Shown piece after piece: positions 57,078-64,000 of a DNA stretch of 64,000 bases (positions are counted from its first letter, which is position 1; each line of letters starts with the position of its first letter). The translations under genes and the position numbers were made by a program. The DNA is from Rehmannia glutinosa (Eukaryota > Streptophyta > Magnoliopsida > Lamiales > Orobanchaceae). The stretch lies in the NCBI GenBank assembly GCA_016081115.2, contig JABTTQ020003017.1, positions 1-64,000 on the forward strand, given 5' to 3'. The notes beneath the pieces are model-generated. The model saw only the letters and a program-made list of their open reading frames with translations. It searched no databases and was not told the origin of the DNA.

Positions 57078-57936
57078 ATGTCTAAATTAGTACCTGGCAA
57101 AACAATCATGAGAATCCGTACGTGCCAAGTAAAACAAGAAAACCAATGAATTCATACAACAAATCAACAAGGGTATAGTCTCTCATCTCAACAATTTAAT
57201 CCACAATTAAGCTTTCAATTCACATACCAATATAATTGCCGAAACTCCTAGCTACTACACCCTAAACAATCTAGCACATGTATAATCCATCAAGCAATCA
57301 ACCACAATTATTATATTTCAACAACCCACAAGGTGTTCGATAAAATGCCCAATAGAAAATTTCAATAAAAAACATGGCAAAAGTACCAAACAAGCATCAT
57401 ATATCAACCATAATCCATAATCCTCAAGAAATTTGACATAAAAAGTGCAATTCATACCTTAAATCCCGAGAATTTGAAGAGAGTTGGATTTTGAAAACCC
57501 TAGGTGCTTTCTACCCCAAATCCTTGCTTCCAAGTAATTTCACAAGTGAATTTGTGTTTAGAGTAATGTGGGATGTGAGTAGTGGTGAATTTCTAGGAGA
57601 ATTTTCGAGAAATTTTGAGGGGGATTCGTCTCTTGTACGTCTGGGCGCGAGGGAGAGATGAATTTGTGTGAAAGAATACCCCTCTGCCCGACCTTATTGC
57701 TGCCCCAACGGATATGAGCATGTGTCGTGCCAAACGGCACGGGCGGCCCGTGCTAGGGGCCGAACAATTTAGCCCCAAAGTCTGAAGGGAGCATGGGTCG
57801 TGCCAAATGGCACGGTCGGCCCGTGCTAGGGGCCGAACGATTTACTCCTCAGGTGCGGTATGGCACGGGCCGTGCGCATGGTGCACGGGCGGCCCGTGCT
57901 CGGTGCCGCACCTCGTGTTCGATTTTTTTCAATTTT
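57078..57936. other. Element B spacer between integrase and ATHILA-type ORF
   Basis: Mostly AT-rich non-coding sequence, with the dyad cassette at 57,719-57,905. A likely 5' leader for the downstream ORF. Confidence 0.6.
57719..57905 (+). repeat. Three double-dyad units in the pol-env spacer
   Basis: The clearest set. Each unit shows a (gcacggg)ccgtgcc-type dyad, then gcacgggcggcccgtgc with 8-bp arms, then taggggccgaac or cggtgccgcac. The spacers are about 25 bp and the period is about 65 bp. The first unit's left dyad is damaged (gtgtcgtgcc). Confidence 0.85.
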
Positions 57937-59512
57937 TCATTTTTTTTTTAGAGAAATAGGGAAAGCTTCTAACCTATGAAAGCAATTAAATCCTAACTTA
58001 GAAAAGGGAAAAAACAAACCAAGAAACATGGGAAGAAATAAAATAGCAAAACCATTGGGTTGCCTCCCAACAAGCGCTAAATTTAACGTCTCTAGCAAAG
58101 TGAGGCGTGTCACCTCTTCCTTTTGATCCCGGCTCAAGTAGTGCTTGATCCTCTGGCCATTCACCATGAACGTCTCTCCATCTCGGCTCACCAATTCCAC
58201 TATTCCCGGAGGATTTAACACCTTCTTTATTACAAATGGCCCCGACCATCTCGACTTAAGTTTTCCCAGAAAGAGTTTAAGACGCGAGTTAAACAATAGG
58301 ACTTGTTCACCCAGTAAAAAGTTTCTCTTCTTTATCTTCGATCGTGCCATCTTTTGGTTCGCTCCTTGTAAATCCGAAAATTTTCATAAGCTTCATCCCG
58401 GAATTCCTCCATCTCATTTAAGTGTAGGAGCCTCTTCTCACCCGCTGCTTGGAAGTCAAAATTTAACTTTTTCACAGCCCAAAATGCCTTATGCTCCAAT
58501 TCGACGGGCAAGTGACACGATTTCCCGAATACTAACTAATACGGAGATGTGCCCAATGGTGTCTTGTATGCAGTCCGATATGCCCATAATGCGTCATCTA
58601 GCTTCATGGCCCAATCTTTGCGATTTATGTTTACCATTTTCTCCAAAATCTGCTTAATCTCGCGATTGGCTACCTCTACTTGCCCGTTTGCTTGCGGATG
58701 GTATGCTAATGCCACCTTGTGCTTGACCCCATACTTCACAAGTAGAGTGCTCATCAATTTATTCACAAAGTGTGACCCCCCGTCGCTAATCAAAGCTCTC
58801 GGGGTTCCAAACCGAGTGAATATATTTTTCTTTAAGAATTTGAGCACTACTCGCGCACCATTAGTTTGTGCCAGAATTGCCTCAACTTATCGAGATATGT
58901 ACTCTACTGCGAGTAGGATGTATTGATAACCCGACGAAGATGGGAAGGGGCCCATGAAGTCGATCCCCCACACATCAAAGAGTTCAACCTCCATCACATT
59001 GGTCATGGGCATCTCATGTCTTCTCGAGATGTTCCCCATCCGCTGGCACCTATCACACTGTTGTACAAATAGATAGCAATCATTAGATAACGTAGGCCAA
59101 GATAATCCACTTTGCAATACCTTAGCCGCATTTAGTCGGACCAAGTGTCCCAGGAAGGTGAAGAATGACACTGTTGTAAAACTCACTCCCACTCTTCTTG
59201 AGGCACACATCGTCGAATGATGGTATCGGCGCACCTCTTAAAGAGCAAGGGGTCGTCCCACATGTAGAACTTGACGTCATGGAGGAATTTCTTCTTTTGA
59301 TATGACGACAAGTCCGGAGGCAAGACCCCTGCAACCAAATAGTTAACAAAATCTGCATACCATGGGAATTTAGCTTGTAGCATCAGAAGTTGCTCATCGG
59401 GGAACTCCTCCTTAATTGCCTCCGTGTCTTCTTTCTCCTCATTCTTGTATTCCAGTCTGGACAAGTGATCGGCTACTACATTCTCGCAGCCCTTTCTATC
59501 CCGAATTTCCAC
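57937..59512 (-). pseudogene. Element B integrase, frameshifted
   Basis: Pieces in order: EIRDRKGCENVVADHLSRLE (RNase H end, 59,450-59,512), the zinc-binding CDRCQRMGNISRRHEMPM, FDVWGIDFMGPFPSSSGYQY, TPRALISDGGSHFVNKLMST, VALAYHPQANGQVEVANREI, ALWAYRTAYKTPLGTSPY and the C-terminal SRWSGPFVIKKV with VNGQRIKHYL (58,150-58,260). All expected integrase landmarks are present across five frames, each broken by small shifts. Confidence 0.87.
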
Positions 59513-59521
59513 ATCGAATTC

Positions 59522-61000
59522 CTATAACAAAAGGATCCATCGAATCAGTCTCGGTTTGGCATCCTTCTTGTCGAATAGATATTTTATTGCCGCGTGGTCG
59601 GTGTGGACTATCGCCTTAGTTCCAATCAAGTAAGACCGGAACTTGTCGAATGCAAACACGATTGCCAGCATTTCCTTCTCAGTGGTGGTGTAGTTTTGTT
59701 GGGTGCTGTCTAAAGTTCTGCTCGCGTAGTAGATAGCTCTGAACATCTTGTCTCTTTTCTGACCCAAAACAACCCCAACTGCAAAGTCGCTGGCATCACA
59801 CATGAGCTCGAAGGGCTGACTCCAATCCGGAACTACTAGAATTGGTGCTGTCACCAAAGCCTTCTTCAGAATCTCAAAATCCTGCAAACAATCATCGGAA
59901 AAATTGAAAGCAGTATCTTTTTCTAATAACTGACTTAAAGTTTTAGTGATTTTAGAAAAGTCACGGATAAACCTTTTGTAGAACCCGGTGTGCCCTAAAA
60001 AGCTTCGGATGGCTTTTTCATTTGTTGGAGGTGGGAGTTTCTCAATTGCCACAACCTTCGCTCTATCAACTTCCAAACTTGCAGAAAAGACTCGGTGGCC
60101 TAAAACAATGCCATCTCGTACCATGAAATAGTACTTTTCCCAATTTAAAACAAGGTTAGTCTCCTCGCATCTCTGCAAAACTAGAGAAAGGTTATCCAAG
60201 CAATGATCATATGAATCTCCAAACACAGAAAAATCATCCATAAAAACCTCCATTATTTTCTCGATGAAATCATGGAATATAGCTATCATGCATCTTTGAA
60301 AAGTAGCGGGCGCGTTACAAAGTCCAAATGGCATTTTGCAAAATGCAAATGTACCATAGGGGCATGTAAAGGTCGTCTTCTCTTGGTTCTCCGGGGCAAT
60401 CATGATCTGATTATACCCGGAATAACCATCGAGAAAACAATAGTAATCATATCCCGCCAAACGATCAAGCATCATATCAATAAAGGGAAGGGGAAAGTGA
60501 TCTTTGCGAGTAGCATCATTTAACTTCCTATAATCAATACGAATTCGCCATCCAAGAACTACTCTAGTCGCTATAAGCTCACCACTTTCGCTTTCTCACT
60601 ACCGTCATCCCCCTTTTTTTCGCACCACTTGTCTTAGGACTTACCCAATAACCGTCGGAAATAGCATATATAATTCCAAAGATCTAACTATTTTAAAACT
60701 TCTTTTCTAACGACTTCTTGCATTATAGGGTTTAATCGTCTTTGATTTTGCACCGAAGGTTTATGACATCTTCCATTCTAATCTTATGCATTACAATCGA
60801 TGGACTAATGCCTTTTAAATCGAGAGATTGACCAACCTATCGCCGACTTATGTTTTCTTAACACCCTAAGCAATTTATCGAGTTGAACTAAAGTTAAAAG
60901 AGATGATACGATTACCGGACTTGTGTTATTCGCTCCAAGGAATGCATATTTGAGATGCTCGGGCAAGGGCTTGAGTTTTGGGTTCGAGTTGGCCTCATCG
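59522..61000 (-). CDS. Element B reverse transcriptase and RNase H
   Basis: A 317-codon open frame (59,522-60,475) holds CFLDGYSGYNQIMIAPENQE, MPFGLCNAPATFQRCMIAIF, the catalytic EVFMDDFSVFGDS, VLNWEKYYFMV, and RNase H FELMCDASDFAVGVVLGQ with TEKEMLAIVFAFDKFRSYL and TDHAAIKYL. The N-terminal finger part (60,480-61,000) is present but broken by shifts. Catalytic Asp residues are kept. Confidence 0.88.
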
Positions 61001-61061
61001 GATGGACGCACGTGGCCGTCTTCGTGGGGCGATGGGCACGGCCGCGGCCGTTTTAGGTCCT

Positions 61062-61985
61062 TCAACTTTTTCTTCGATGACAGCACACGGGCTGCCCGTG
61101 CCATTTGGCACGGGCCGTGCTGTCGTCGTTTTCTTCAAATTTTCCTTCGGCTATGCGCACGACCTGGGCGTGCTCAAGAGCACGGGCCGTGCGCCCCTGT
61201 AGAACTGACTCCCGTACATTTTTCTGCGTGTGCGCGCCTCTTGCGCTCCTTGGTAATACCTGCATATTATCCAAAGCACAAACACAATCATACAAGTCTT
61301 GGTTATCAATATCAATAGTCAAGTTCGATGTTAAACACGAATGTGTGAAACCAAACTCCAAATTATCCCTAAACAATGTATGATCTGCATACTCATCAAT
61401 GTAAGATTCAACTACGTCAATGAAATTACAAGTCTCAACACCATCATGAAATTGAAGTGCCTTATAGATAGTAAATAAAACATGCTCATCATTAACCTGT
61501 AATGTGAGCTCTCCCTTTTGCACATCTATTAAGGCCTTCCCCGTAGCTAGGAATGGACGCCCAAGTATCAAAGGGACGTCTTTATCCTTCTCCATGTCCA
61601 GCACCAAGAAATCCACAGGGAATATGAATCTATCTACTTTGACAAGTACATCCTCGATGATTCCCTTTGGATAAGTAAGTGATCGGTCCGCGAGTTGTAG
61701 GGTGACCGTAGACGGCTTCACCTCTCCCAATCCAAGTTGCCTAAAAACAGACAAGGGTATTAAGTTAATACTCGCTCCTAAATCACAAAATGCTTTATTA
61801 AAGAAAACATCACCAATAGCACAAGGGATAGTAAAACTCCCCGGATCTTTTAATTTCTGTGGTAGTTTCCTTTGGATTATTGCACTGCACTCCTCTGTCA
61901 GATTGACTGTCTCGAAACTAGTCATCTTCCGCTTCTTTGACATAACATCCTTCAAGAATTTAGCGTAATTGGGCATCTGCTCCAA
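61062..61985 (-). CDS. Element B protease and linker, with in-frame dyad units
   Basis: Starts with MEQMPNYAKFLKDVMSKKRK, the block that joins gag to protease, then the catalytic FCDLGASINLIPLSVFRQLG, GIIEDVLVKVDRFIFPVDFL and LILGRPFLATGKALI. The C-terminal linker (61,062-61,260) is open through two GC-rich dyad units that encode RTARALEHAQVV and STARAKWHGQPV. In most Athila elements this linker simply leads into RT, so these residues look like an insertion tolerated by the frame. Confidence 0.88.
   Translation of the reverse strand: MEQMPNYAKFLKDVMSKKRKMTSFETVNLTEECSAIIQRKLPQKLKDPGSFTIPCAIGDVFFNKAFCDLGASINLIPLSVFRQLGLGEVKPSTVTLQLADRSLTYPKGIIEDVLVKVDRFIFPVDFLVLDMEKDKDVPLILGRPFLATGKALIDVQKGELTLQVNDEHVLFTIYKALQFHDGVETCNFIDVVESYIDEYADHTLFRDNLEFGFTHSCLTSNLTIDIDNQDLYDCVCALDNMQVLPRSARGAHTQKNVRESVLQGRTARALEHAQVVRIAEGKFEENDDSTARAKWHGQPVCCHRRKS
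61079..61200 (-). repeat. Two double-dyad units inside the protease-RT linker
   Basis: On the plus strand, cacacgggctgcccgtgcc, atttgg, then cacgggccgtgctgtcg, and about 60 bp later a diverged unit (gcgcacgacctgggcgtgct then cacgggccgtgcgcc). The orientation is opposite to the units at 53.7 and 57.7 kb, which is the element's own sense here. Confidence 0.78.
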
Positions 61986-62053
61986 TGCGTCTGCAAAAGG
62001 AATGTTAATATGCAGTTTCTTAAAAATATCTAAAAACTTAGCAAATTGCGCGT

Positions 62054-63791
62054 CTAACTTTTTCTTTTGAAAACATTGGGGAAAAGGAAGGGGAACATTA
62101 AGTTTAGAAATATCAGGGTTAGAGGAAGATTTAAGCTTCTCCCAGCCCCTTTTTGTTCAGCACGATGTTCCTCAGCTCCTTCCTTGGCCTCAACCTCGCT
62201 AATTGCCTCAATTTCTGTATCTTCCGGCACATAGATCGCCGTTCCAGCAGGGCGCACGGGCTGGCCATGCGGTGGCGCACATGCCGTGCCGTCGTGCGAT
62301 TTTTCAGAATTTTCTGGTATTTTTGGCCCCTCGTATTCCATTCCACTCCTCAAACGAATGGCTTTACACTGCTCCTTTAGATTAACCTCAGTGTTGCTCG
62401 GAAACTGGCCTTTCTGATGCAGCCCGCCAATAATCGTAGCTATTTGACCAATTTGGGTCTCAAGATTCTTCATCTGGGACCCCAATTGGGTGACATGGTT
62501 TTCGATTTTATCCATCTTTGCCTAATTCTTGTTGAACTTGTTCCTCGTCTCACTTATAAACGAGGTGAACATATCCTCCATGGTTGGCTTAGGATCTGCA
62601 GTAATAACACCGTTTGTCATATTAAATCCCGGTGGTGGTTGCATCACGTTCTTTGTGTTTGCGTAGGAGAAGTTCTCGTGGTTCCTTAAGCCCGGATGGT
62701 AATGAGTTGGATTTTGATTGTTCCGGAAATTGTTGAAATTCCGGTTATTCGCATAATTTGATTCCTCGATCAGATCTAGAGGAACTCCCCCATTACTAGC
62801 ACTCGCGTTTCCCTCGTTTGCCTTTGTCAAAGCACTTAATTGATTCGTCAGTGCGGCCATTTGGGCTGTCAACTCTTTAATGGGTCCAATCGACACTTCG
62901 GCTACCCTTTTCACATTAGTCCTTTCAGAAGGCCATTGATAGCTATTCATGGCCATCTCTTCCAATAAGTTGAACGCATCCTCCGGAAACCTCGCAAGTA
63001 GCGCGCCCCCTACTGCAACATCCACAAACGATCTAGTCTGTACCATCAACCCATTGTAAAAGAAACAGAGTTGTTGATCCTTTGGAAATTCGTGCTGCGG
63101 GCACCTCCTCAACAAATCCCGAAATCTTTCCCAGGCCTCGTACAACGGCTCAGAGTCAAACTGCCTGAATTGAGTGATCTCGCTTTTAAGCTGTAGTGTC
63201 TTACTTGGTGGGAAATATTTGAACAAGAACCTCTGACTCAGCTCATCCCAATTGTTCACACTCCCCTGAGTTAGGGTGCCTAGCCAGTTCCTAGCCTTAT
63301 CCCTTAAAGAGAAAGGAAATAGACGAAGACGTATAGCATCATCAGTCACCCCATTCATCTTGATAGTATTGCAAATCTGTATGAAATTCGCAAGATGAGA
63401 GTTGGGATCTTCAGACGGGAAACCCCAAACTGATTCTGCTGCACCATCGATATCAGTGATGGCTTCAGCTCAAAATTATTCGCATTGATTGGGACATTGG
63501 CAATTCCACCATAGTTGCGATTGATTGGGCGAAAGAAATCGCGAATCGCCTGCTGTTGGACTGCCGGAGCCACTGGAACCTCTGGTATTGGTAACCTGAC
63601 ATTGTTCATGTTGGCCCGGTTGTTACTCCATTTTCGCCCCCATTATTTCCTCCGTTGTTACCGTCTACGTCTGCCATAGTCTGTTCCTGCTGTCTTTCTG
63701 CCCGTTTGGTAGCCGCACTATTCCGCCTAGCAAAAGCCTCAACCTCCGGTATGAACGGTGCTAATTCCCCTTGCTTCGAGCGGGTGATCAT
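62054..63791 (-). CDS. Element B gag
   Basis: Capsid frame 62,522-63,358 (278 codons): LRLFPFSLRDKARNWLGTL, ELSQRFLFKYFPPSKTLQLK, QFDSEPLYEAWERFRDLLRR and NLLEEMAMNSYQWPSERT, all typical of Athila gag. Upstream frames 63,355-63,609 and 63,606-63,791 give the N-terminus (MITRSKQGELAPFIPEVEAF); downstream 62,054-62,515 gives the C-terminal linker with QLGSQMKNLETQIGQIA. No CCHC zinc knuckle is seen. The four frames adjoin or overlap by a few bases, as if split by single-base shifts. Confidence 0.87.
62240..62300 (-). repeat. Single dyad unit in frame inside the gag linker
   Basis: The plus strand reads gcgcacgggctggccatgcg then gcgcacatgccgtgccgtcg. It stays open in the gag-linker frame, encoding DGTACAPPHGQPVRPAG. 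It is more diverged than the other copies. Confidence 0.65.
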
Positions 63792-63930
63792 GCACTACCT
63801 GAACCAACTAAAAAAAACAAGTCAACCACAGTAAAAGTAGAATTAAACAACAAACTAAAAAGAAAAAGAAAAATGTCTAGATTAAGAATAGTTCTATTTA
63901 TCACAATATCAGTACTAGAAATTTGATTAA

Positions 63931-63948
63931 TCCCCGGCAACGGCGCCA
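63931..63948 (-). other. Element B primer-binding site, tRNA-Asp
   Basis: The plus strand tccccggcaacggcgcca equals the 3' end of plant tRNA-Asp, so the minus strand is its perfect 18-base complement. It lies 6 bases from the 5' LTR at 63,955. Confidence 0.92.
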
Positions 63949-63954
63949 AAAACT

Positions 63955-64000
63955 TGTTCGCCTATTTTTTTAGCTTCACCGTAAGTGTACGGATCAGTTT
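63955..64000 (-). repeat. Element B 5' LTR, first 46 bases
   Basis: Matches 52,737-52,782 with one C/T difference; the window ends inside it. Confidence 0.9.

Larger units (their letters stand above)
52737..64000 (-). mobile_element. Athila-family Ty3/gypsy element B (runs off window)
   Basis: The left LTR (3') starts TGTTCGCCTATTTTTTTAGC at 52,737; the same start recurs at 63,955, where only 46 bases of the 5' LTR are in the window. In the minus sense the order is 5' LTR, perfect tRNA-Asp PBS, gag, protease, RT, RNase H, integrase, GC-rich dyad spacer, ATHILA-type ORF, long 3' region, polypurine tract and 3' LTR. This is the full Athila plan. Many one-base shifts interrupt the frames. The target duplication cannot be tested because the far side is outside the window. 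Confidence 0.92.

Overview
This window looks like TE-rich nuclear DNA of a flowering plant, most likely a eudicot. It is AT-rich, its genes carry GT-AG introns, and it contains Athila-type Ty3/gypsy elements primed by tRNA-Asp, a Ty1/copia element, a 5'-truncated LINE, a SINE, hAT-like and Mutator-like small elements, and a SABATH methyltransferase gene. The species cannot be fixed from the sequence alone.

Layout: 1-4.6 kb is AT-rich repeat and possible LTR remnant. 5.0-7.6 kb (minus) holds a decayed RPA70-like gene. 8.86-19.54 kb (plus) is a plant SCAI (DUF3550/UPF0682) homologue of about 12 exons; its largest intron contains a TIR transposon and a LINE back to back. 20.9-22.9 kb has a SINE with target duplication and a TIR element holding a GC-rich insert. 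23.28-31.42 kb (plus) is a reconstructed four-exon gene for a 135-residue protein of unknown function; intron 1 is occupied by a Ty1/copia element (TSD GATAG) and intron 2 by an hAT-like element (TSD tacataac). 33.56-36.44 kb (plus) is a four-exon SABATH methyltransferase surrounded by small inverted-repeat elements. From 37 kb to the end the window is nested retroelements: an older element with a 45-bp tandem array (37.8-39.7 and 51.4-52.7 kb) is split by a young complete Athila-like element A (39,701-51,396, minus, TSD GTGAG), and a second Athila element B (52,737 to past the end, minus) follows.

Three things stand out. Element A carries, between integrase and its 3' LTR, a near full-length and apparently intronless LOG-type (cytokinin-activating phosphoribohydrolase) coding sequence in the same sense as pol. 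A short GC-rich double-dyad unit (core GCACGGGCCGTGC ... GCACGGGCGGCCCGTGC ... GCCGAAC) recurs in groups of three in the LINE 3' region, in the element B LTR and in the element B pol-env spacer, and also lies in frame inside element B gag-pol. Two hAT-like elements contain consensus Pol III A and B boxes at the same offset.

Many coding exons are broken only by single-base insertions or deletions with splice sites intact; in SCAI exons 1, 2 and 4 the homology continues across each break. This is more like patchy consensus error than ordinary pseudogene decay, and it limits how precisely ORF ends can be given.
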